Source: Cherax quadricarinatus (Eukaryota > Arthropoda > Malacostraca > Decapoda > Parastacidae). Taken from it: a stretch of 64,000 nucleotides of DNA. The notes under the pieces were generated by a model. That model was not told the origin of the DNA and ran no database searches. It saw nothing but the letters and a program-made list of their open reading frames with translations. Below are positions 22,994-32,817 of the stretch, in pieces. Position 1 is the first letter of the stretch. Each line of letters begins with the position of its first letter. The translations under genes were made by a program, and so were the position numbers. The stretch is from contig NC_091390.1 of the NCBI RefSeq assembly GCF_038502225.1, forward strand, positions 9,577,244-9,641,243, read 5' to 3'.

Positions 22994-23335
22994 TGTACTG
23001 TAATACTGATAATTCTAGCACCACACTTAGAGTGTTCAAACACACTGCACTGCTATAAACAGCTGAGTGTTTGTGTCAGCAATACTACTGACCCACTAAC
23101 CATAACCTCAGGGTCAGTGACCTTGAGGGGTACAGGGTGCATATGGCTGACCCTTGATGCCAACTTTCCTGTGTTGATGCGGACTCAGCTTGGAACACTG
23201 TTGAGCCGCATAAAACGCTATACACATCACAATGTACACTGTATAACTTAATCAAACATGTACATTTCTTTCACATATATATAAATGCCACTGTTAATAT
23301 ATGAAAGCTTACACTATATAACTTCCTTACTTATA

Positions 23336-23870
23336 TATAACAGTGAAATCTAAAGGAGGCGATGAGTCTCGTCTCCAAATATATGTCTATAAACATTATA
23401 AACACTATGTGTATATATACAGACGAAGGCGAAGAATCACAGAGCTGCTGAGTAAGGTCAATATATCTGAAATACGAAGGGAAGCATTAGTCAATGAAAT
23501 TGCAAATATCGAACTTAAGCTGAAGGAATCTTATAGGAGACAAGAATCACAGGAAGAACTAAAAGCCATAAAGGAAATTGAAAAAAAAAAAAGCCAAAAT
23601 ACTTCTTCTCTTATGCCAAATCTAAGGGAAAAACAACATTCAGTGTTGGGCCTCTGCTTAGTCGGGATGGAACATACACAGATGACAGCCAAGAAATGAG
23701 TGAGATACTGAATTCCCAATATGACTCATTGTTTAGGGAGCCACTGCCCACTCTAAGGGTCGACAATCCAAGCCCCTATCGCGTGCCTTCAGCATTTTAT
23801 GAAGAGGGAGCATGGACACAGAGGTCATCACACACACACACTAAAAACAGCAGACATAGCCCCACTGGAG
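23336..23870 (+). mobile_element. Non-LTR retrotransposon family B, copy 2 (endonuclease-RT linker region)
   Basis: The ORF 23343-23699 is a charged helical linker (RRRRRITELLSKVNISEIRR, KESYRRQESQEELKAIKEIE), and 23696-23870 continues MSEILNSQYDSLFREPLPTL, typical of the segment between endonuclease and RT. Around 23810-23865 the DNA matches the start of copy 3 (26750-26810: catggacacaggggtcatcc). The copy is frameshifted there and stops. Confidence 0.75.
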
Positions 23871-24692
23871 AATACATCTTCAGCTCGATTTCAACTTTCA
23901 GTGATGATGTGTTTTCTTCACTTTGTTTAGATTTTAAGTGGTGTAAGTTTTTATGTGGCAGTTTTATTAATGAAATTTATTTCAGTGAAGTATTTTGTGA
24001 ATATCTCTTTTGATCAGAAATAAGCCAGTGTTAAGAAATCCGTATAATATACTTTAATGTACCCATGGCATCTGTGTACTACAAATTCACTGTATAAAAA
24101 ACTTATGTTATATACCAGAGCTTAAATAAAGCTTAACAGAGATCATTTCTGAGCGCCTCATCAGATAACTTCAGAACCTAACGTCTCAGCAGCTTTAGAT
24201 TTAAAACTGGTGTATGATCAGATCGTGAGCTGAGATAACAAGAGAATGTCTCTTCAGTTCAGTTTTAGAGCTGGTGTTAATTAGTGGAATGATTGAATTA
24301 GAGCTGGGCTCTGTTCCCTATGATGATCTGTCAAAGTCTCTTCTGATTCATTTCAAAATTTAAGTGCATTATAACTTATGCTGCAAAAGGAATAGTTATG
24401 CAATATATAGGGATACCTTTCTTGGATCGTACTGTTACAAAAATGTGTCTAGTTTATTTAAATAGTACAAGGATCCCAGAGTGCAGGTGCTTGATATATG
24501 GCACTAGTTCACAGCATTTACCAGTCACACAGCTTTAATTCTATAATTATAGTTAGAAAATTAGTAAGATGATGAATGCTTGAAGAAGGAAACTGATAGT
24601 CTAAATGAGCATTGTGTGACTACCTTAAGACAATAGTCGTAACATAAACAAATGTTTAATGTTTTATTAATTCTATATGTGCAAATTTTCAG
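23871..24692. other. Unannotated intron 1 sequence before exon 2
   Basis: No mobile element or coding stretch recognised. The acceptor tract of exon 2 lies at 24680-24692. Confidence 0.45.
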
Positions 24693-24857
24693 GCAAATGA
24701 TGAATTCCGAGTGGTATTACGTGAGGCTTTTGAGTTTGGATACCGACACATTGACACTGCAACCATGTACCAGAATGAACATATTATTGGTGAGGAGTTG
24801 GATAAGTTGTTTAGCAGTGGGAAACTAAAGAGAGAAGATGTCTTCGTTACTACCAAG
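24693..24857 (+). CDS. Aldo-keto reductase, exon 2 (residues 26-80)
   Basis: The acceptor ttttcag is followed by 55 codons beginning ANDEFRVVLREAFEFGYRHI and ending VFVTTK, then the donor gtgagc. GYRHIDTA carries catalytic D46; the Y of MYQNE is catalytic Y51; the final K is catalytic K80. The motif around D46 is the AKR family signature. Both exon boundaries are phase 0. The exon stands alone, with 13 kb of transposon-rich intron before it and 36.6 kb after it. Confidence 0.93.
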
Positions 24858-25079
24858 GTGAGCATCAATGGTCACTGAAGACATCGTTAATATATCTTGT
24901 ATAAACTCCTTACAGGTGAAAATTTCTCCCCCGTTTCGGACTTTCCCTATTTATCGTTTAAGAGTGAAAAAAAAATGGTAGTTATATATTCATATATATA
25001 TATGTTAATTAGAACAGCAATTTAACAGAAGGGGTTTCTTTGTAGAACGTAGATTGTATTAACGAAAACAAGTATTTGG

Positions 25080-25440
25080 AAAAATAAACACATAAGCAGT
25101 ATAATGTGACTCTTTATTGACAACGTTTCGCCCACACAGTGGGCTTTATCAAGTCACAAACAGATCTATCTGGGTGAAACAACGGCTTCTATAACATAAC
25201 TGAACCTCTTGTCAAGAAACTTCATCATCGTTATCCCACATAACTACATACACACCCGCCAGTCCAGTCCAGATCCTTATCAGATCCAACTTAACCGGTA
25301 TTCTCCACCTAACATCCTATAAATACTCACGGACCTTGCACCCAGGTTTGTGACTTGATAAAGCCCACTATGTGAGTGTAACATTGTCACTGATGTATCA
25401 CATTATACTACTTATGTGTTTATTTTGTCGGTATTTTATA
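25080..25440 (+). mobile_element. Penelope-like element, 3' fragment with inverted terminus
   Basis: The left part (25080-25160) is a PLE 3' terminus in reverse (ctttattgacaacgtttcgc, ccacacagtgggctttatca). Then the + strand resumes with the last codons of a PLE (NGFYNI-like, from 25180) and its 3' region, ending gacttgataaagcccactat and tgtcggtattttatat at about 25440. The arrangement, inverted terminus plus 3' fragment, is repeated at 31035-31845. Confidence 0.8.
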
Positions 25441-25739
25441 TCGTTTATTTCTAAAATGGGAATTTGCTTGATGGTTGATTAAAAGGATTTAGAGTTTATC
25501 GACTTTAAGGATGCATGTTACCAGTCAAGAATACTTTATCACTTAAGTTGTTGGTCAGGTAGATCTATGTGAGTAGGTTCAGTGTCCGTGCTGTAGATCT
25601 ACGAGAGGACTGGTAGACTTAGGCTTCAGAAAATGGATGTGCATGTTTCCCGCGCATGGTAAACAAGTCAACTACAGACCTCAGAGGGCATCGCGGGAAC
25701 AGGATGCTAGTCCACCGTGGCACACTTCCATTCGCTTAT
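25441..25739. other. Unannotated intron 2 sequence
   Basis: Nothing recognised. Confidence 0.35.
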
Positions 25740-26390
25740 TTTCATTCTGTTTACATCAAACCATGAGGAGAATAATTCAGGAACGGAGTTCTATGGATTC
25801 GAGATGTAGATGAACAAAACTGACGGGAAAATGCCGAGAACAGTGCCCACTCGTTATCTCTGGCCTCAGTACATCCTCTACACATCCACAGAATAAGTAA
25901 AAATCTAGCATTCTTTCGTAGTTTAGGTACTGATATGAGTAGTAATGATGACTTAATGGCCAGTGATGATGATACAGGTGATGTATATACGTTGGCTCAC
26001 GTGGTACAGTAGTGTGCCTCGGGCTATCTCCAAGAGTCATAGTAAACCACAGAAGACGACATTAATGAAAATAGTATTGGCGTAACACTCATTACTAGTA
26101 AGCAATGACAAACGTATGTTTTAACATAGTCGTGACGTTACCAATGGGAAGATGGAAAGACATTACTGTGGATGAGATGTATTTTTATACCATCGCAAGT
26201 ATACTTATGCCACATACTTATGTGGCAATATATTGGTCAACAGCCTTACTAATATGTACTTTGGTGTTCAGTGATTTTATTCCCATCAATAGATTTTGTT
26301 GGTGTGTATGTTACACAGGTCAGACAAAGGTTAACCTCGACAAGAACAACATGCAAAATTATGGATATTTTTATGTACCTGAAAAATAAG
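25740..26390 (+). pseudogene. piggyBac transposase N-terminal fragment
   Basis: The frame at 26105-26390 reads RWKDITVDEMYFYTIASILM and then IYWSTALLICTLVFSDFIPI followed by NRF. The piggyBac family has the same pattern: W-x-x-(V/I)-T-x-x-E-(M/L) followed by YWST...L..T..F...M.R.RF at the start of the transposase domain. Upstream (25930-26020) an acidic segment SSNDDLMASDDDTGDVYTLA fits the usual acidic N-terminus. The rest of the transposase is missing or decayed in 26400-26640. It is a different copy from 20630-22773. Confidence 0.7.
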
Positions 26391-26724
26391 TTCATTGAAT
26401 TACTTTATTCCCTTCAGACCCTTTTGACTGGAGTCTTTGATCCTTTTCAAAAGTAGAATATCGTTCAAGCATTATTTACCTAGCAAATGCAGTTGTTTTG
26501 GTATCAAACTGATCGTTTTCATAAGTTGTGTGAATGGCATGGTAGTAGATCAGATTGTGTACACTTGAGAGAAAACATTGGAAAATACCAGGACATTATT
26601 AGGAATCTCCTGGAGTTTTGAGATAAATGATGGAACCATGTCTAGGTAAAGGAAATACACAGTTCACTGATTCAAGCCTTTTACTCAATGATATATTGTT
26701 ACTGAACAATTAAGTTGTGTGTAG
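26391..26724. other. Possible decayed piggyBac remainder
   Basis: No clear reading frame. Fragments such as DRFHKL near 26510-26535 resemble piggyBac transposase but are too short to be sure. Confidence 0.3.
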
Positions 26725-27391
26725 AATAGTGAGTGGAACAACCTGGAGAGGGAGCATGGACACAGGGGTCATCCCACACACACTAAAAACAACAGACGTA
26801 GCCTCACTCCACAAAGGTGGCAGTAAAACAATTGCAAAGAACTACAGACCGATAGCACTAACATCCCATATAATAAGAATCTTTGAGAGGCTTCTAGATT
26901 TACAACATTTATACAACTCAGGGCAACATGGGTTTAGAGCAGATTGCTCCTTCTTGTCCAAGCTACTGGACCACTATGACAAGGTCCTAGATGCTGTGGA
27001 GGATAAACAAAATACAGATGTAGTATACACAGACATTGCAAAAGCTTTCGACAAGTGTGACCATTGTGTAATAGCACACAAAATGCGTGATACAGGAATA
27101 ACGGGAAAAGTTGGTAGATGGATCTATAACTTCCTGACAAATAGAGCACAAAGAGTTATAGTTAACAGAGTAAAGTCCCAGGCAGCCATGGTAAAAAGCT
27201 CTGTTCCACAAGGCACACTACTTGCTCCCATTCTATTCCTCATCCTCATTTCTGACATAGACAGAGATGTAGGCCATAGCTCCATGTCTTCCTTTGTGGA
27301 TGACACCCTGATTCGCATGGCAGTGACCTCCATCGAAGACACCGCGAGACTCCAAGGGGACATCAACCAAATTTTCGAATGGGCCTCTTAA
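26717..27391 (+). pseudogene. Family B reverse transcriptase, fingers and palm (224 codons)
   Basis: Motifs in order: KNYRPIALTSHIIRIFERLL, QHGFRADCSFLSKLL, VVYTDIAKAFDKCDHCVIA (motif A), SSVPQGTLLAPILFLILISD (motif B) and SSFVDDTLIRM (motif C, FVDD). A stop at 27389 precedes the thumb, which continues in the next ORF (NSMKFDEEKFQLLRYGK). Apart from that stop the palm looks intact. Confidence 0.87.
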
Positions 27392-28205
27392 AACAGCATG
27401 AAGTTCGACGAGGAGAAATTTCAACTTCTCAGATATGGAAAAGTTGAAGAAATTAAAAATGTGTCAGGGTATACGACAAATTCAAACCATACAATAGAGC
27501 GGAAAAGTAACGTGAAGGACCTGGGAGTGATAATGTCAGAGGATCTTGCCTTCAAAAACCACAACAATGTATCTACCTCATCCGCTAGGGACGCCAAGCC
27601 CATGATGATTCTCTTCAAATTGCTTGTGCTCTCTAGGCTGGAATACTGCTGTACACTAACGCCCCCCTTCAAAGCGGGCGACATTGCAGACCTGGAGAGT
27701 ATACAAAGAACTTTCACGGCACACATAAGTACGATAAGGCACCTAAGCTACTGGGAACGGTTGAAGGTACTTGTTCAGTATTCCCCACTTGGAAAGTCCT
27801 GGAGGGATAGGTACCAAACTTGCACACGAAAATCACTCCCTATGAAAGCAAAAGACTCAGCATGAGATGCAACATTCCCCCGATGAAAAGCAGGGGCGCC
27901 ACGAGTACACTGAGAGACATCACAATAAGTGTCAAGGACCCAAGATTGTTCAATTGCCTCCCAGCATAAATAAGGGGGATTACCAATAGACCCCTGGCTG
28001 TCTTTAAGAAGGCACTGGACAGGCACCTGACCAACCTGACCAACCGGGCTGTGGTTCGTACGTCAGCTTGCATGCGGCCAGCAGTAACAGCCTGGTTGAT
28101 CATGTCCTAATCCACCATGAGGCCTTGTCTCAGACCGGGCCGCAAGGGCGTTGACTCCCGAAACCCTCTCCAGGTAAACTCCAGGTAAACTCCAGGTTAA
28201 CCTAA
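26725..28205 (+). mobile_element. Non-LTR retrotransposon family B, copy 3 (RT and 3' end)
   Basis: The RT ORF at 26717-27391 and C-terminal ORF at 27398-27865 are followed by the 3' region to the tandem ccaggtaaact repeats at 28165-28205. One stop separates the two ORFs (cctcttaaaacagc), and a further frame change follows near 27860. The 5' end is truncated before the RT fingers. Confidence 0.88.
27398..27865 (+). pseudogene. Family B reverse transcriptase thumb
   Basis: 155 codons starting MKFDEEKFQLLRYGKVEEIK. They include VLSRLEYCCTLTPPFKAGDI, the thumb motif equivalent to PHLDYAAPVW in other families, and LSYWERLKVL. The frame is lost after 27800. Confidence 0.82.
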
Positions 28206-28263
28206 CATACTAAAGTTCAGTGCAGGTATTGGTGGTGATGAGGTGCAGGTGTTTCTTGTCCTT

Positions 28264-28553
28264 CACATAATGGTATGGTTTAGAAAGACACGTAAGCAAA
28301 CACTGGCATGGGCCAGTAGGCCTTCTACAGTGTTCCTCCATTCTTATGTTCTTATGACATTCCTCAGGTCACGTGCGTCACACCTCACTCTCCGCCTATA
28401 TATATAATGTCTTTCTACCTCTGTATGTTAGAAGTGATCAAGGTTCCAGGACCGAAATGTTTTCTAATAAATATGTTATGGTGTTTGCTTACGTGTCTTT
28501 CTAAACCAACTTGTCGGTATTTATTACCAAGGTTTATACCACATAATGGTATG
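28264..28553. mobile_element. PLE-terminus foldback 2 with 14-bp target-site duplication
   Basis: The insertion 28278-28539 is bounded by cacataatggtatg at 28264-28277 and 28540-28553. The ends are inverted: gtttagaaagacacgtaagc (left) and gcttacgtgtctttctaaac (right). The interior contains a 3' end of non-LTR family A (ccttctacagtgttcctcca, ttcttatgttcttat) and, near the right end, gatcaaggttccaggaccg then aaatg, a degenerate hammerhead-like hairpin. It is a chimaera of PLE ends and a LINE tail. Confidence 0.87.
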
Positions 28554-29112
28554 TCGCTAGCTTTGCAGACGTGATGTGCCAGTGTTGATATCCATCCACC
28601 AGTAGCATAAACGAATTGCTCTTTCAAACAATACATTAAAACATCTCATTGGTCAAAAGAGAGGCATAAATAGGCGTATCAAAAGAGGGGATGGGCATTT
28701 AAGAAATCAGTATATTCAATTAAAGATAGATATGAAAAAGGAATAAGAAAAGCAAAAATGGATTATAAGGCTAATGTCGCAAAGGATTCGAAGACTAACC
28801 CAGTAGGGTTCTTTCAGGTATATAGAAGTAAGATTAAGGAAAAGATAGGCCTACTTTAGAGTAACTCAGGTCAGATCACTGACAATGATAAAGAAATGTG
28901 TGAACTTTTCAACACTTACTTCCTCTCAGTTTTTACTCAGGAAGATACTAGCGAAATTCCAGAAATAATAAATAATGTAGAACAGGACGATAATAAACTA
29001 TGCACGATTGGGTAACTAGTGACATGGTCCCCAGACAAATAGAGAAATTAAAACCTAACAAATTCCCAGTCCCTGATGAACTGTTTGCAAGGGTTGTAAA
29101 GGAATGTAAAGA

Positions 29113-30383
29113 GTAACTACGACAGGGTCCTAGATGCATTACATGACAAAAAGAATGCAGATGTAATATATACAGACTTTGCAAAAGCCTTCGACAAGTT
29201 TGACCATGGCGTAATAGCGCACAAAATGCGTGCTAAAGGAATAACAGGAAAAGTTGGTAGATGGATGTATAATTTCCTCACGAACAGAACACAAAGAGTA
29301 GTAGTCAACAGAGTAAAGTCCGAGGCAGGCACGGTGAAAAGCTCTGTTCCATCTTGTTTCTCATCCTCATACTGACACAGACAAGGATGTCAGCCACAGC
29401 ACCGTGTCTTCCTTTGCAGATGACACCCGAATCTGCATGACAGTGTCTTCCATTGCAGACACTGCAAGGCTCCAGGCGAACATCAACCAAATCTTTCAAT
29501 GCGCTGCAGAAAACAATATGAAGTTCAACGATGAGAAATTTCAATTACTCCGATATGGTAAACATTAGGAAATTAAAACTTCATCAGAGTACAAAACAAA
29601 TTCCAGCCACAAAATAGAGCGAAACACCAACGTCAAAGACCTGGGAGCGATCATGTCGGAGGATCTCACCTTCAAGGACCATAACATTGTATCAATCGCA
29701 TCTGCTAGAAAAATGACAGGATGGATAATGAGAACCTTCAAAACTAGGGATGCCAAGCCCATGATGACACTCTTCAGGTTGCTTGTTCTATCTAGGCTGG
29801 AATATTGCTGCACACTAACAGCACCTTTCAAGGCAGGTGAAATTGCTGACCTAGAAAATGTACAGAGAACCTTCACGGCACGCATAATGGAGATAAAACA
29901 CCTTAATTACTGGGAGCGCTTGAAGTTCCTGAACCTGTACTCCCTGGAACGCAGGCGGTAGAGATACATGATTATATACACCTGGAAAATCCTAGAGGGA
30001 CTAGTACCGAACTTGCACACGAAAATCACTCACAACGAAAGCAAAAGACTCGGCAGATGATGCAACATCCCACCAATGAAAAGCAGGGGTGTCACTAGCA
30101 CGTTAAAAGACAAAACAATAAGTGTCAGGGGCCCGAGACTGTTCAACTGTCTCCCAGCATACATAAGGGGGATTACGAATAGACCCCTGGCAGTCTTCAA
30201 GCAGGCACTAGACAAGCACCTAAAGTCGGTACCTGACCAGGCGGGCTGTGGTTCGTACGTTGGATTGCGTGCAGCCAGCAGTAACAGCCTTGTTGATCAG
30301 ACTCTGACCCACCAGGAGGCCTGGTCACAGACCGGGCTGCGGGGGCATTGACCTCCAGAACTCTCTCCACGTAAACTCCAGGT
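29113..30383 (+). mobile_element. Non-LTR family B, copy 4 (nested in family A)
   Basis: It begins within RT motif A (gcaaaagccttcgacaagtt) and runs to the C-terminus and the 3' ccacgtaaactccaggtaa repeats. Open pieces on the + strand include 29653-29961 (VLSRLEYCCTLTAPFKAGEI) and 30076-30351 (PRLFNCLPAYIRG, FKQALDKHLKSVPDQ). No clear target duplication is visible; a few bases of family A are lost at the junction. Confidence 0.85.
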
Positions 30384-30390
30384 AATTCCT

Positions 30391-31043
30391 TTGGCTAATC
30401 TTTTTAACATATCACTACAAACTGGCATAGTGCCTGATAAGTGGAAAATGGCAAATGTAATACTTACTTACAAGGCAGGTAACAGGTCCTTGGCTTCGAA
30501 CTATAGACCAATAAGCCTTACCTCCATAGTGGGAAAATTTATGGAATCAATAATTGCTGAAGCAATTCATAGACATCTTGAGAGGCATCAATTATTAAAT
30601 GAATCTCAGCACGGTTTTACAAATAGGCGTTCCTGTCTAACGAATTTACTAACTTTTTTCACTAAGGTATTTCAGAAGAAAGATTGTGGTATTGAATAAG
30701 ATACTGTGCATATGGACTTAGTTAGGTTTTCGACAGAGTTCCACAACAGAGACTATTGAGGAAACTTAAGGCACACGGAATAGGAGGAGAATTTTTTTCC
30801 TGGTTAGAGGATTGGCTGACAAATAGGCAGCAGAGAGTTTGCATAAATGGGGAGAAATCAGAATGGGGGCACGTCACAAGAGGTGCACCACTGGGGTCAG
30901 TGTTGGGCCCCTTGTTCACAATCTACATAAACGACATAGATGAGGGAATAAATAGCGACATAAGCAAATTTGCTGATGATACCAAAATAGGCCGTCCAAT
31001 TCATTCTAATGAGGACACTAGAGCACTCCAGGATGAACATTAA
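30391..31043 (+). pseudogene. Family A reverse transcriptase fragments (copy 3)
   Basis: Two open pieces, 30391-30699 (MANLFNISLQTGIVPDKWKM, SLASNYRPISLTSIVGKFME) and 30756-31043 (GAPLGSVLGPLFTIYINDID, ISKFADDTKIGRPIH). They give the RT fingers and the palm with FADD, separated by stops around 30700-30740. Confidence 0.85.
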
Positions 31044-31844
31044 AATGGTATAAAATACCGACAGATTGTTAGGTAAGACACATATGCAACAGTTAGGTAT
31101 CTTTATTTCGAAACGTTTCGCCTACACAGTAGGCTTCTTCAGTCGAGTACAGAAAAGTTGATAGAAGCAGAAGATACTTGAAGACGATGTAATCAGTCCA
31201 TCACCCTTAAAGTTTTGAGGTGGTCAGTCCCTCAGTCTGGAGAAGAGCATTGTTCCGTTGTACACAGGTACAACTGTGTACAACACCGTAATTCCACCAA
31301 TCATCTCATGAAATTCAGAGACGCCCAATTAGTGATCAAAGAAACTAATTTCCGCAGACGCAAGTGCCTCGAATCAGCACTGATCGCTGTTTCGAATACA
31401 ATTAAACAAAACAACGGCAGCTTCACCATCTCCGAAGTCTTAGCAAGAATCCTCCTGAAAACAGTAAACCCTACCATCACATAGTCTCTCCTGTTATACT
31501 ACACAAAGCACAGAGAGTGAACACTGAAACAAGCTGCCTCATTCCAGTTTATATTTGTCCAACCTATTTTTATGTTACCCAAGTAATAGCTTTTATATCC
31601 TTTTACTCATGTACGAATTAATTGCTCTACCATATTGTATTACTTTTGTCACTACCACTACTACTACTACTACTACTACCACTAGTGAACATCGAAATGG
31701 TACCTCACTAGTATTCACCTCACTCTGGGCCTTTATATACCCTCTGTGTCCATGTATTGTTTGTAATGGCTTGATAAAGCTCCTGGAGAGCGAAACGTTG
31801 CCACAATAAATGTCACATTAGTTGCACTTGTGTCCTTTTACAAT
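31035..31844 (+). mobile_element. Penelope-like element fragment (inverted terminus plus GIY-YIG C-terminus)
   Basis: The left edge shows the PLE terminal motif aatggtataaaataccgaca, then an inverted terminus with a minus-strand hammerhead-like core (31115-31142). Next comes a + strand C-terminal coding piece (VQHRNSTNHLMKFRDAQLVI...RKCLESALI, 31260-31484), homologous to the end of the ORF at 35922-38105. A 3' region ends gcttgataaagctcctggag and agcgaaacgttgccac near 31770-31805. Confidence 0.83.
31115..31142 (-). ncRNA. Hammerhead-ribozyme-like core in a PLE terminus
   Basis: On the minus strand: CTGAAGA, one unpaired A, stem II GCCTAC/GTAGGC with a TGT loop, then GAAAC. CUGANGA and GAAA are the conserved halves of the hammerhead core. 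The extra A before stem II departs from the usual G10.1-C11.1 pair. Stems I and III and the cleavage triplet were not established. Hammerhead motifs are known in PLE terminal repeats, which supports the call. Confidence 0.55.
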
Positions 31845-32223
31845 GTAGATCTTAATATTATTGATGGCGAAAGGGATTTAGGAGTTCTGGTTAGCAGTAA
31901 TTTAAAACCAAGACAACAGTGCATGAGTAGTATAAGAAGTATAAATAATAGAAGTCCTCAGGTTGTTCTTCAAATCTATATATCCTTGGTTAGGCCTCAT
32001 TTAGACTATGCTGCTCAGTTCTGGTCACCATATTACAGAATGGATATAAATGCTCGGGAAAACGTACAAAATAGGATGACAAAGATGATCCCATATATAA
32101 GAAATCTTCCCTATGAGGATAGACTGAGGTCCCTGAATTTGCACTCTCTAGAATGGTGTAGAATTAGGAGGCATATGATTGAGGTGTATGAATGGAAAAA
32201 AAGAATTAATAAAGGGGATGTGC

Positions 32224-32445
32224 AAGAAAGGTATAAAATACCGACAATATGAAAGTTAAGACACATGTGCAACATCTGGATATCTTTATTGTAGACGTTT
32301 CGCCATCCAGTGGCTTTATCAATACAGATTCTAGGACATAATAGGAAGACAGTAGAACTATATACAAAAGATGAGGTAATCAGTCCCTCGGCCTTGGAGT
32401 TAGTGTTCACAGCATCGTGGTGGAGGAGAATCTGGAGCAAAGATC
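32224..32445 (-). repeat. PLE-type terminal repeat, copy a
   Basis: From gtgcaagaaaggtataaaata to ctggagcaaag. It includes tagacgtttcgccatccagt and gctttatcaa, a reversed degenerate hammerhead-like hairpin. It repeats almost identically at 34816-35036, so the two bracket the zinc-knuckle ORF as direct repeats. Confidence 0.85.
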
Positions 32446-32817
32446 AGATCAGATCAGATCGGACTCACAGGTAAGTACCCACGAGGGGCGAGGGGCAAGT
32501 GGGGACAGTGCGAAGAATAGACGGGGAGAGGAATGTCTTGAGTCGAAGAGAGAAGAGTCAGGACTAGACCCAACTGCTAAGCCTGGATAACAATGATAAA
32601 AGACGACGTAGAGACAACAGGAACTCTGTAGGAGCTGACTGCAACTTGCTGGATGGAAGATTGCTGCTTCTTGATGGTGATTGGTGGCTGCAGGCGACAA
32701 GGGAGGAGCTCAACGTTGATTGGTCATTTCATAATGGCTTGGTGGTTATCTGGAATTGTGGCGTTTTTTCTTAGCGAAGTAATTTTCCTTGGTGAATGCT
32801 GATCCATTTTCAAGTCG

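Larger units (their letters stand above)
18250..23335 (-). mobile_element. BEL/Pao LTR retrotransposon, broken, with two nested insertions
   Basis: Minus-strand pieces in BEL/Pao order: gag N-terminus (22993-22780, MACFNTQFTSLQTMITQLEQ), a DUF1759-like gag segment (about 20625-20390, KGEPYELIKSFLVATGNYH), zinc-knuckle region (about 20060-19910, CFKCKGMHHTALCP), and an aspartic protease (18890-18520, LFDQGSQRSFIRR). A piggyBac is inserted between the first two and a family A fragment between knuckle and protease. RT, RNase H and integrase are missing. Upstream of gag, 23170-23330 may include an LTR and primer-binding region, but no second LTR is visible. Confidence 0.8.
28640..32224 (+). mobile_element. 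Non-LTR family A, copy 3, with nested family B and PLE insertions
   Basis: Family A sequence runs 28640-29112, resumes at 30384-31034, and again at 31845-32224. It is interrupted by a family B 3' end (29113-30383) and a PLE fragment (31035-31844). RT parts: NYRPISLTSIVGKFMESIIA at about 30500, FADDTKIGRPIHSNED at about 30970 and LVRPHLDYAAQFWSPYY at about 32000. Numerous stops are present. About 130 bp of family A, compared with the copy at 18960-19090, is missing at the PLE insertion site. Confidence 0.87.

Noticed and set aside
23170..23335. Complete BEL/Pao 5' LTR
   Set aside because: A TGT...ACA-like segment and a possible primer-binding site exist upstream of gag, but with no second LTR to compare the boundaries cannot be supported.
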